This document shows positions 35,541 to 43,388 of a stretch of DNA of 60,645 nucleotides, one piece after another. The position numbers and the translations under genes are program-made. The notes beneath the pieces were generated by a model. It made no database searches. It saw only the letters and a program-made list of their open reading frames with translations, and was not told the origin of the DNA. This DNA comes from Myxococcales bacterium (GTDB taxonomy: Bacteria; Myxococcota; UBA4151): positions 1 to 60,645 of the forward strand of contig NZRT01000036.1 in assembly GCA_002696345.1 (NCBI GenBank), given 5' to 3'. The first letter of the stretch is position 1. Each line of letters starts with the position of its first letter.

Positions 35541-37253
35541 TTAATCGATGGCTGTCTTGCGAATCTTATAAAAGCTTCGCTCACCCAGTTGTTCTGCATC
35601 AAAATGCAAGGGCTCTCCCAATTCATGGAAAACCGGAATACGAGACTGCAAACTTCTCCAGTATTCATCCTGGCCCAACCTTTCCGTTCCTAAGAGCTCA
35701 TATTGATAGCCTCGCTGTGAGGATTCCAGGGAAATTCGGTATGCGTCCGATTGCATTTTCTCGATCGCTACGGGCTCTGGAACGAGAGCTTCCCCTTCAT
35801 CAAAATCCAATTGGGCAAACACAAAGGAGGTATCAGGCAAGGTGATTTCCAGAGACGGGCCCGCGGGCTCAAGTGGATATTCTTGTGTCTGGCCATAGTA
35901 AGCTGGCTCACCCGCAGTGTAGGTCATGTAGGATGCCGCTAGCGGCGTTCGAACCAGATTTAGTTCCACGCTTTGGGGCTGATCCGTTTTATTCAGGAGG
36001 TAAACCAGCAATCGATCTCTGTCGGCGGCCTGCATAGCCAGGCCTTGAACTTGATTGGGCTCGGATATTTCCAAAGGCGCCATCCGGCCTTCAGCGGCTA
36101 GCGAAAAGGCATCGAAAATGGCTCCGGATGCCGTAACCTCCCCAGTTTCAGGATCAATCAGACTGCGAAACCCGCCCGTGGCTGCAGGATCCGGATTATT
36201 CGACTTCCAGGTAAGGGGCCAAACAGACGCCATATAAACATCGTTACGTATCATATGCATCAATACATCTGCTTGAACAAGCCCCTGGTAAAACGGAGTA
36301 CCCGTTGTCGCTCCTGGCGTTTCCCTAGCCGGGCCTATATTCCACTCAAGGTAAGCAAACTGCAAGTGAAACTTGTTATACTGATTCTTCCAATTGTTAA
36401 ACTGGTTGATTCGGTTGTTCTGCTCGTTGAACGAAAATTCATTGCGCCAGTCTTCGAGATAAAATTCTCCCCAGACCCGATTGAAATAATACCAGTGATG
36501 TTCGTAGATGTCCACATAGTCGCCGACCTGCTCGATGAGGTTCCTGACCTGATTCCACTGACCTCCAATTAGATTGGCGATGATCTTCGCTCCAGGATCA
36601 GCCTCCTTAATAGCCGCTGAATAGTCAGGAATTAAGGGAATGTAGTCCTCAACCGGGATGTGGTTGTTTCGCTCGGGTTGGTGCCCCGCTTCATTATCGA
36701 GGTAGTAATAGCGAGGCTTCGGATCCTGCTTCATGCACCACTCGACAAGTCTGACAGCCTTATCAATCGAGTCTTGTTTTCGTCCATTGCGGTATCCTTG
36801 AAACATATTGATACCGACCAACGGTTCGGCGCCGACTTCCCTACAAATTGCCAGAAAATCTTCCAGACCCATGCGATTGGCATGCTCTACTCGTAGCTCA
36901 TCCTTCCGTGCTTCCGTCAATTGAGCGATATAGGATGGATCCCAGAAATTTGCATAGGCGTTGTGATAGGGAAACTCCCAATCCCAAAAAGATACCAGAT
37001 GCCCGCCAGGATACCTCAGATTGTTGATCCCGGAATCAATCAAAGCCTGAATCTTTTCCCCATCTTGCCAGCTGCGAATATCTTCATGCGAGTACACAAC
37101 ATTGGCCCCAACTAGCAACGGTCCAGATTGATTGTTTGAGGGAGCCCCTACATCAATAACCAGGTCTGCCGCGAAAAACGCGCGTGGCGACGAAACGGCC
37201 ACTCCGACAAACAACCAAACTATCAGTAATTGTCTTTGGGAAAGCGATTTCAT
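35541..37253 (-). CDS. Secreted clan GH-A glycoside hydrolase (GH51/GH39-like)
   Basis: 570 residues from ATG 37253, where a signal peptide starts; a 22-residue upstream extension lacks signal character. The TIM-barrel catalytic part has INNLRYPGGHLVSFWDWEFP, RYYYLDNEAGHQ with acid/base candidate Glu188 and FAYLEWNIGPARE with nucleophile candidate Glu303, the two-glutamate layout of clan GH-A. A beta-sandwich (about 385-475) follows, then a C-terminal domain (about 490-565, YELLGTERLGQDEYWRSLQ, SFYKIRK) that resembles short repeats seen at the ends of verrucomicrobial secreted proteins. Exact GH family and substrate are uncertain; arabinofuranosidase or agarase-like activity is possible. Confidence 0.75.
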   Translation of the reverse strand: MKSLSQRQLLIVWLFVGVAVSSPRAFFAADLVIDVGAPSNNQSGPLLVGANVVYSHEDIRSWQDGEKIQALIDSGINNLRYPGGHLVSFWDWEFPYHNAYANFWDPSYIAQLTEARKDELRVEHANRMGLEDFLAICREVGAEPLVGINMFQGYRNGRKQDSIDKAVRLVEWCMKQDPKPRYYYLDNEAGHQPERNNHIPVEDYIPLIPDYSAAIKEADPGAKIIANLIGGQWNQVRNLIEQVGDYVDIYEHHWYYFNRVWGEFYLEDWRNEFSFNEQNNRINQFNNWKNQYNKFHLQFAYLEWNIGPARETPGATTGTPFYQGLVQADVLMHMIRNDVYMASVWPLTWKSNNPDPAATGGFRSLIDPETGEVTASGAIFDAFSLAAEGRMAPLEISEPNQVQGLAMQAADRDRLLVYLLNKTDQPQSVELNLVRTPLAASYMTYTAGEPAYYGQTQEYPLEPAGPSLEITLPDTSFVFAQLDFDEGEALVPEPVAIEKMQSDAYRISLESSQRGYQYELLGTERLGQDEYWRSLQSRIPVFHELGEPLHFDAEQLGERSFYKIRKTAID

Positions 37254-37378
37254 GAAAAGCCGGATAAGTGGCTGAACAGATAAACAGAATTGAAGCGGAA
37301 AGAAAAACTGCGAGTGCAAACTAGTCGACTAGTTTTTCTCAGGATTTAAAAAGGGCTCTCAAACTACCCGAAGTTAGG

Positions 37379-37590
37379 ATGATTGGGGAGCCCGCGATTC
37401 ACGGCAACGAACTCTACGTACCCATCTGGCCGGAGGGGAATTCTGGATGCTGGACATCAGCGATTTAGGGAAACCGAAGTTGATGAACCAGCTTGAAACG
37501 CGCGCCAATCCCTGTCGCATACTCCCTCATCGGGATTGCTTCCGTATTCCAGGCGGTTACGAAGGTCAATTGGTTTATCAAAGTCACTAA
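37379..37590 (+). pseudogene. LVIVD-repeat protein remnant (frameshifted)
   Basis: In the otherwise empty 431-bp gap between 37254 and 37684, frame 1 reads MIGEPAIHGNELYVPIWPEG. Then, after a one-base shift near 37436, another frame reads GEFWMLDISDLGKPKLMNQL and continues to a TAA at 37588. Together these match the repeating LVIVD motif (G.fwilDvsDp.kPkLv) of secreted propeller proteins. Both ends are missing and the frameshift breaks it, so it is a dead fragment. Confidence 0.5.
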
Positions 37591-37684
37591 GGGAGAAACG
37601 GCTTCCGGGTGATTGAGAATTCGGTTGAATCTTGTGATATCGATTTGAATACTATTACCAATAGATTGAATTTCCTATCAACCC

Positions 37685-38494
37685 ATGAAAAACCTCATCA
37701 CTAGCTTTTTCCCCGGAGCATTGGGCCTCGTCATGCTTGCATGGATAGCGAATGGGCAAGGTTCTGCTCCTCCAAAGACCTCCCTCGACGAGCAAGCACC
37801 GCGGATGATTAGCGCATTCTTTGGTCTAGATAACGCTATTCCGGCACCCAGATACAAAAGGACCGACGGGCTGCCTGTAACCTTTTCCCAACGCGTGGCA
37901 GATCCCGGCTCCATTGAGGCAAGCGCATTCACAGTGATCACTCGCTCAGGAGCGCGAGCACACCCCTTGCGGGCCACCACTCGTCCGGCAGACGAGGCAT
38001 CTAAGCGACATACCGTTCTGCTTATCGGCGAGTTCGGAAATGCACCTGATGATCCTCCAGTAAAAGTAGAGGTGACCGGCCATTTGACCCTGGTTGGAGG
38101 CCATGACGCGCACGGCATGTCGGTGGCGGTAACGCCGTTAGAAGATGGCCCTTCCCTAGCAATGGCCTACGCCGTTAAGCCTGAAAGCCTGAAGGGTAAA
38201 CACCCTCCCGGCACGAAGCAGATCATTGTTGCCGTCTGGAACGGCGGCGTAGAGCCGATGGAAGGCGTTTCGGGCGAGGACCATCGCCAGGGATATTCCA
38301 TTGAAACAACCGACGGCGATACAGTGCAGCCCTTTGGCCTTGGAGACGTAGGAGGAGATAACTACGAGCACCTTTATCTGGATACAGAAGCCATTCCACT
38401 GCGCTTGAATATGAAAAGCGGGATTCTTAAAGATCCGCGGACTGATCCGAATACGGCTACGAGCGTTGAAGTTCACCGCTCGGTAGAACCTTGA
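37685..38494 (+). CDS. Secreted protein of unknown function
   Basis: 269 residues with a Sec signal (residues 1-24, ending ANGQG). Not assigned to a named family. The mature part is rich in beta strands: NAIPAPRYKRTDGLPVTFSQ, IEASAFTVITRSGARAHPLR, HTVLLIGEFGNAPDDPPVKV and TKQIIVAVWNGGVEPMEG, which looks like Ig-like or beta-sandwich folds. Similar annotated-as-hypothetical exported proteins occur in several phyla. No catalytic motif is obvious. It follows the LVIVD remnant by 94 bp and precedes a sulfatase. Confidence 0.8.
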   Translation: MKNLITSFFPGALGLVMLAWIANGQGSAPPKTSLDEQAPRMISAFFGLDNAIPAPRYKRTDGLPVTFSQRVADPGSIEASAFTVITRSGARAHPLRATTRPADEASKRHTVLLIGEFGNAPDDPPVKVEVTGHLTLVGGHDAHGMSVAVTPLEDGPSLAMAYAVKPESLKGKHPPGTKQIIVAVWNGGVEPMEGVSGEDHRQGYSIETTDGDTVQPFGLGDVGGDNYEHLYLDTEAIPLRLNMKSGILKDPRTDPNTATSVEVHRSVEP

Positions 38495-38652
38495 TTGAGG
38501 TTTATCATTCATAGAGGCCGACAGCTTCGCGTATCGACAACCTGCAAAAAAGCTTCATAGATACCGTTAGGAAGTTATTGCTCAGATTGTAAAACTGAAC
38601 CCAGGATACGACCCTAAAGGGGCTCTATGGCCAAGACATTTACTAATAAAAA

Positions 38653-40248
38653 GTGAAATACATTATATATACTTTTATATTATTATCCGCTATCATTTCC
38701 ATGGCCACGCCGCCAATAGATGGAATGGGCCGTTCCCCGAACATCCTTTTCATCTTCAGTGATGATCACGCGTATCAGTCGATCGGGGCGTATGGTGGCT
38801 TGCTCAAAGACGTGGCGCACACCCCGCATATCGATAAGCTGGCGAGCGAAGGGATGCTTTTTAAAAAGTGCTATGTGACCAATGCTCTCTGCGGACCGAG
38901 CCGCGCGACGATTCTTACGGGTAAATACGGGCATAGAAACGGCGTTACTTGGAACAGGAACTCCAACTTCGACGGGTCCCAGCAGACCTTCCCAAAGTTG
39001 ATGCGGGAAAACGGCTATCAGACAGCTATTATCGGCAAGTGGCATTTGAAGTCTGTTCCAACCGGCTTCGACTACTTCGATGTTATGAAGGGGCAGGGAC
39101 AGTATTATAATCCCTTTCTACAAAGGGGTGATGCTGAAGGGCTGAAAGACACCCGTACCGAAAGCGGCTACAACTCCGACATCGTCGGCGACTTGACGAT
39201 AGAATGGCTCAAGAATGGCCGCGATGAGAGCAAACCCTTCATGCTGATGTCGCAGTTCAAGGCAACGCACCACGGCTGGTGTCCGGGGCCGGAGGAATAT
39301 GATTTATACAAAGACGTGCATGTTCCAGAGCCGAATAACCTCTTTGATGATTTTTCATACCGGGGTACTGCGATACGCGAACAGACCTTAACGCTGTACG
39401 AAGACTTGCCTTACAATATGATGATTGGCGACCCCGGTGAGCTCGGAGAGCTGAATAAGGCGCAGCGAAAGGCGTGGGATGCGTATCGCGCCCAGGATGT
39501 AGAAAAATTCGAAGCGTTGGGACTGGATTGGAGAGACCCCAGCAAAAAGCTCTCCCGCTTTAAGTATCAGGTGCTTTTGCGAAACTTTCTCGCTGCGGGG
39601 GCAGGCATTGATAAGAACGTGGGACGTATTCGGGCATTCCTCGAAGAAAATGATCTGGCGGACAACACTATCGTTATCTACATGGCAGACCACGGCTACT
39701 TCTTAGGCGAGCACGGCTTCTTCGATAAGCGCTTCATGTATGAAGAGTCGATAAGGACTGCTTTTATCGTTCATTGGCCAGGTGTTGTTGAAAAGGGTAT
39801 AATTAACGATAAAGACATCGTCTCCAACCTTGATATTGCCAGCACTTTTCTCGACGTGGCCGGCATTGAAATACCTGAACAAATCCAAGGCCAGAGCATG
39901 GTATCTATCCTAGAGGGCACGACGCCCGAAAATTGGAGAAAGACTTTTCTCTATACGTACCACGAACTGGCAAACCACAACGTGCAACCGCACTACGGTG
40001 TTACAGACGGACGCAATAAGCTGATTTATTATCCCGCACATAATGAGTGGGAGTTCTTTGACCTGAAAAAGGATCCAAGCGAGATGATCAGCCAGTATTA
40101 TATTCCAGAAAACGAGACGACTATAATGGAGCTGAAGCGGGAATTAGTGCGCTTGAGAAATTATTACCATTGTCCACCAAGCATGACGCTACGCAATATG
40201 AACAAGCAGGCAAGCTGGCCGTACCAGAAGTGGACAAAGCCACTCTGA
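38653..40248 (+). CDS. Type I sulfatase (N-acetylglucosamine-6-sulfatase-like, GTG start)
   Basis: 531-residue exported sulfatase. The start is a GTG at 38653, which gives the signal KYIIYTFILLSAIISMATPP. NILFIFSDDHAYQSIGAYGG holds the metal Asp pair. Cys80 of CGPSRATILTGKYGHRNG is the formylglycine precursor. GKWHLKSVP and MADHGYFLGEHGFFDKRF complete the site. It is paralogous to the gene at 3266 along its full length. Its 5' end and leader are visibly richer in A/T than neighbouring genes, and no Shine-Dalgarno sequence precedes it, suggesting recent acquisition or a distinct expression level. Confidence 0.93.
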   Translation: MKYIIYTFILLSAIISMATPPIDGMGRSPNILFIFSDDHAYQSIGAYGGLLKDVAHTPHIDKLASEGMLFKKCYVTNALCGPSRATILTGKYGHRNGVTWNRNSNFDGSQQTFPKLMRENGYQTAIIGKWHLKSVPTGFDYFDVMKGQGQYYNPFLQRGDAEGLKDTRTESGYNSDIVGDLTIEWLKNGRDESKPFMLMSQFKATHHGWCPGPEEYDLYKDVHVPEPNNLFDDFSYRGTAIREQTLTLYEDLPYNMMIGDPGELGELNKAQRKAWDAYRAQDVEKFEALGLDWRDPSKKLSRFKYQVLLRNFLAAGAGIDKNVGRIRAFLEENDLADNTIVIYMADHGYFLGEHGFFDKRFMYEESIRTAFIVHWPGVVEKGIINDKDIVSNLDIASTFLDVAGIEIPEQIQGQSMVSILEGTTPENWRKTFLYTYHELANHNVQPHYGVTDGRNKLIYYPAHNEWEFFDLKKDPSEMISQYYIPENETTIMELKRELVRLRNYYHCPPSMTLRNMNKQASWPYQKWTKPL

Positions 40249-40397
40249 AGCAGCATAGTGGACCTGTAGGCATCTTCTAGCTAGTCCTTGGTTGACTTAT
40301 AAACCTCCTCTTGAACTACAGGCTGTGTTGGCCGATCGATGCGGTGGCGTTTGCGACTTGTTTGCGTTTAACCCTGCTCTCCCGCTTTCCCGACTAC

Positions 40398-40446
40398 AGG
40401 TCCGTCGCCGAATCGTAGTCGGGATTGGGGCCCATCATCTGGGCAT
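40398..40446 (-). pseudogene. Scar of a sulfatase C-terminus
   Basis: 49 bp that match 45830-45878, the last coding bases of the sulfatase at 45811, without gaps at 44 of 49 positions. On the minus strand the frame reads AQMMGPNPDYDSATDL and then a stop, versus AQMMPPNPDYDPATDLWSG in the intact gene. The similarity ends abruptly at 40446 on the upstream side. It is the only remainder of a second, related sulfatase that once followed the DUF1080 gene. The rest of 40249-40542 shows nothing recognisable. Confidence 0.7.
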
Positions 40447-40542
40447 TGGCGCATCGCCCACAGCCTTGCCCAAAAACGGATATTCCAGCTGCGATGTATA
40501 TTCTGGCTTATTGGAATCTCTCTTTGAAAACTTGGAACGCGC

Positions 40543-41589
40543 CTACTGCTCCACCACCCAGATGTTTCTGAACTGAATCTTGTTGCTGTGATCCTGAAGC
40601 GAGAGCCCTCCGCTTTTACCAGACTCAGGCTCGCTGCGTCCCTTCTGGGTATTGGAAGTCGTTCCTTTGATCTGATAATTGTTGTGGATTTTAACTCCAT
40701 TGTGCCAGACCGTGAAAACTGCGTCATCGACTTTATTGCCCTCAGAATCGCGACGTAGCCGCTTAAACTCTACATCGAAAGTCTGCCACACGCCGGGCGC
40801 CCAGCACATGTTCACGCGCGGGGGCGATTGCTTGTAGAGAGCACCGCACTCGTTCCACATACCGCCCAAGCCATAGCTGTCGAGTATTTGTACCTCATAG
40901 CCGCCCGGCAGGAAAAAGCCGCTATTGGCCCGTTTTTGCCCTCGGTGCTCCGGCTCGTACGGCAGACGGAATTCAAGGTGGACTTTCACGTCCCTAAAAC
41001 TTTGACGGGTATTGATGGAGCCACCGACACCGTCGTTGTCCTTTTTCGGCAATACTTCAAAGTAGCCGTCTTTGATAAGCCATGTGGGATCTCCCCCATC
41101 TTGTCGCTCCCACGCATCCAAATTGGCCCCATCGAAGAGCGCAATCGCATTCGCAGGCGGCCTCGCCCCCATTGTAGGCGAAGCGCGATGCGCGCGTTTC
41201 AATGAAAACGACGTGTCGAATGCCCCGCCCGCCTTCTTGCCCGTAAAACTATCCTCAGTGATTTCGCCCGAGTATCCATTTTGATCGAACATCATCTTGC
41301 CGTTTTTCCACACCGCTTCGGTTTTGACTTTAAAGTCGGCCCGCTTGTCGAACTCCTCCATTATCTGAATTTCGTACCGATCGTTGCCCAAACCAATCAC
41401 ACGGGCCACCAAACCGGGATTATTCTTGGCATTGCCATCCTTTTTCGGGGCATCGACCCAGCCACCTTCCCAGTCTCCCATGAAGGGTGGGATCGGCTCC
41501 ATATTGGCCCGGGAAACAAGGGAACCGCTTGTCCAGAGCATGGCTAAACAGACGACGGCGACGGCGTTTTTAAAGGGTGTAGAAGTCAT
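40543..41589 (-). CDS. DUF1080 (3-keto-disaccharide hydrolase-like) secreted protein
   Basis: 348 residues from ATG 41589 (an upstream ATG at 41598 adds three). A signal peptide ends near SRAN. An N-terminal beta domain (about 35-130: PPFMGDWEGGWVDAPKKDGN) precedes the DUF1080 jelly roll (PF06439), which has ALFDGANLDAWERQDGGDPT, FRDVKVHLEFRLPYEPEH, SGFFLPGGYEVQILDSYGLG and ends FRNIWVVEQ. Members include 3-keto-glycoside hydrolases and LamG-like carbohydrate binders. The family often accompanies PVC oxidoreductases. A sulfatase scar lies 97 bp past its stop. Confidence 0.92.
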   Translation of the reverse strand: MTSTPFKNAVAVVCLAMLWTSGSLVSRANMEPIPPFMGDWEGGWVDAPKKDGNAKNNPGLVARVIGLGNDRYEIQIMEEFDKRADFKVKTEAVWKNGKMMFDQNGYSGEITEDSFTGKKAGGAFDTSFSLKRAHRASPTMGARPPANAIALFDGANLDAWERQDGGDPTWLIKDGYFEVLPKKDNDGVGGSINTRQSFRDVKVHLEFRLPYEPEHRGQKRANSGFFLPGGYEVQILDSYGLGGMWNECGALYKQSPPRVNMCWAPGVWQTFDVEFKRLRRDSEGNKVDDAVFTVWHNGVKIHNNYQIKGTTSNTQKGRSEPESGKSGGLSLQDHSNKIQFRNIWVVEQ

Positions 41590-41769
41590 TCGAATCAAAA
41601 CGTTTAGATTTTACGAGACAGCACAAATAATCGACAGAACGCCCTTCAGGCAATCTCCGATTTACTCAACGGGCCTACCAAGAAAACGCAAAAGAATCCG
41701 CGCTTGATTCTCGCTATTTCTAAGAAGCTGTCTAATAAATGTGAGGAATACGGATATCCTGAATCTTAA

Positions 41770-41843
41770 GGTAGGGCTGACTATCCTTAGTCGGCCGTGT
41801 CGTTCGATCCTGGAACGGCTGCTTAAGGATAAGCAGCCCTACC
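41770..41843. repeat. Dimeric hairpin repeat family A, copy 3
   Basis: 74-bp inverted repeat from GGTAGGGCTGACTATCCTT to GGATAAGCAGCCCTACC. Left-arm stem GGCTGACT/AGTCGGCC and right-arm stem GGCTGCTT/AAGCAGCC differ in sequence from copies 1 and 2 but keep pairing. Beyond it, weaker inverted similarity continues on both sides (near 41720-41743 and 41864-41880). It sits in the 297-bp gap 41590-41886 between the DUF1501 stop and the DUF1080 start. Nothing else is recognised there. Confidence 0.88.
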
Positions 41844-41886
41844 ATCGGCCAATCCTGAATTATTGGACACTTTCTAAGAGCCCGAC

Positions 41887-43380
41887 TCACGCAATGAGAT
41901 CATGCACGACATGCCCGTGCACATCGGTCAGGCGGAAGTCGCGTCCTTGGTACCGGTACGTTAGCTTCGTGTGATCGATTCCTAGCAAATGCAGGATGGT
42001 CGCGTTCAGATCGTGGATATGCACCGCTCCAGGCGTGAAATGATGTTTAGACGGCTGGTGTTTCCCTATCAATGGGTTTCCGTCACCATCTGTGATGTTG
42101 TATCCAAATTCATCGGTCTGCCCGTAGGTAATGCCGGCTTTGACTCCCCCGCCAGCCATCCACATCGTGAAGCAACGGGGATGATGATCGCGACCGTAGG
42201 TCTCCGAACCGTATTCTCCCTGAGAATACGCCGTACGTCCAAACTCTCCTCCCCATACGACCAACGTGTCCTCGAGCAAGCCACGACGCTTCAAATCGGT
42301 TATCAGAGCCATGCAACCACGGTCGACATGTTCGCACTGAGCGGGCAATTCCGTGCGGAGGTTATCGTGCTGGTCCCAACCGCGATGGAATATCTGAATG
42401 TTTCTGACGCCTCGCTCAGCCAAGCGACGGGCATTGAGGCAACACGCTTCGAAAGTCCCCTGGGTCTTCGCTTTCTCGCCGTAGAGTTTCCAAGTTGAAT
42501 CTGGCTCCTGATCGAGGTCCATCAGTTCGGGAACAGCAGCCTGCATACGGTAGGCCATTTCATGCTGCTCTAGACGGGCCAGAATGCCGGGATCTCCAAA
42601 GTCCCGGTAGTGCTCCTGATTGATCGCCGCAAGGGCATCCAATTGGTGGCGACGATGGGATCGTGACACGCCTTTGGGATTCTTCAGATACAGCACGGGA
42701 TCTTCACCTCCTCGAAAAATGACGCCCCGATGATTGGATGGCATGAAACCGCTTCCCCAAAGCCTTCCGAACAAGGTTGTACTCTGCTCGATACCCATCG
42801 AATGCATCACGACATAACTGGGCAAATCGGAATTCTCGCTGCCCAACCCATAGCTCAACCAAGCGCCCAAACTCGGCCGCCCTGGAATCTGGCTGCCTGT
42901 CTGGATATAGGTGATCCCCGGATCGTGGTTGATCGCCTCAGTGTGAACGCTGTGGATGACGCAGAGGTCCTTCACCACCTTAGCGGTATGAGGCAAAAGC
43001 TCGCTCACCCACACGCCCCGGTCGTAGTTGTCGTACCGAGAAAACGAGTACTCGCTGGGCATTACCTTTAGTACGCCTTTCGACATTCCCGTGACGCGCT
43101 GGCCATCCCGAATATAGGCGGGCAGCTCCTCTCCGGCAAGCTCCCTCATCTTTGGCTTGTAGTCCCAAAGGTCGTGTTGGCTGGGACCGCCGGTCATAAA
43201 CAAGTAGATTACTCGTTTTGCCCGAGGCCTATGATGAGTCGCTCCTTGGTTCGGACCTGCCGCGAAAGCCGGTCCCAACAAGCCCGCCAATGCAGCCGTT
43301 CCAACCCCCAATCGGGCTCGCCCGAAAAACTGGCGGCGGGTCATAATGAGTTCATGTTCGCGGATCGGATCGGCTTCCAT
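41887..43380 (-). CDS. DUF1501 family Tat-exported protein
   Basis: 497 residues. The start at 43380 gives MEADPIREHELIMTRRQFFG, matching the usual n-region before the twin-arginine motif in DUF1501 proteins (PF07394); 43344 is an alternative. Family landmarks are VIYLFMTGGPSQHDLWDYKP, SELLPHTAKVVKDLCVIHSV, RGVRNIQIFHRGWDQHDNLR and VVWGGEFGRTAYSQG, followed by HHPRCFTMWMAGGGVKAG. It has the alkaline-phosphatase-like fold related to sulfatases, but its function is unknown. It starts 8 bp after the stop of the DUF1549/1553 cytochrome and is its standard partner. Confidence 0.93.
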   Translation of the reverse strand: MEADPIREHELIMTRRQFFGRARLGVGTAALAGLLGPAFAAGPNQGATHHRPRAKRVIYLFMTGGPSQHDLWDYKPKMRELAGEELPAYIRDGQRVTGMSKGVLKVMPSEYSFSRYDNYDRGVWVSELLPHTAKVVKDLCVIHSVHTEAINHDPGITYIQTGSQIPGRPSLGAWLSYGLGSENSDLPSYVVMHSMGIEQSTTLFGRLWGSGFMPSNHRGVIFRGGEDPVLYLKNPKGVSRSHRRHQLDALAAINQEHYRDFGDPGILARLEQHEMAYRMQAAVPELMDLDQEPDSTWKLYGEKAKTQGTFEACCLNARRLAERGVRNIQIFHRGWDQHDNLRTELPAQCEHVDRGCMALITDLKRRGLLEDTLVVWGGEFGRTAYSQGEYGSETYGRDHHPRCFTMWMAGGGVKAGITYGQTDEFGYNITDGDGNPLIGKHQPSKHHFTPGAVHIHDLNATILHLLGIDHTKLTYRYQGRDFRLTDVHGHVVHDLIA

Positions 43381-43388
43381 GGCGGTTT

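Noticed and set aside
38560-38650. Open stretch reading EVIAQIVKLNPGYDPKGALW before the sulfatase GTG
   Set aside because: Too short and bounded by a stop. The resemblance to TPR-type text is weak and no partner domain is present.
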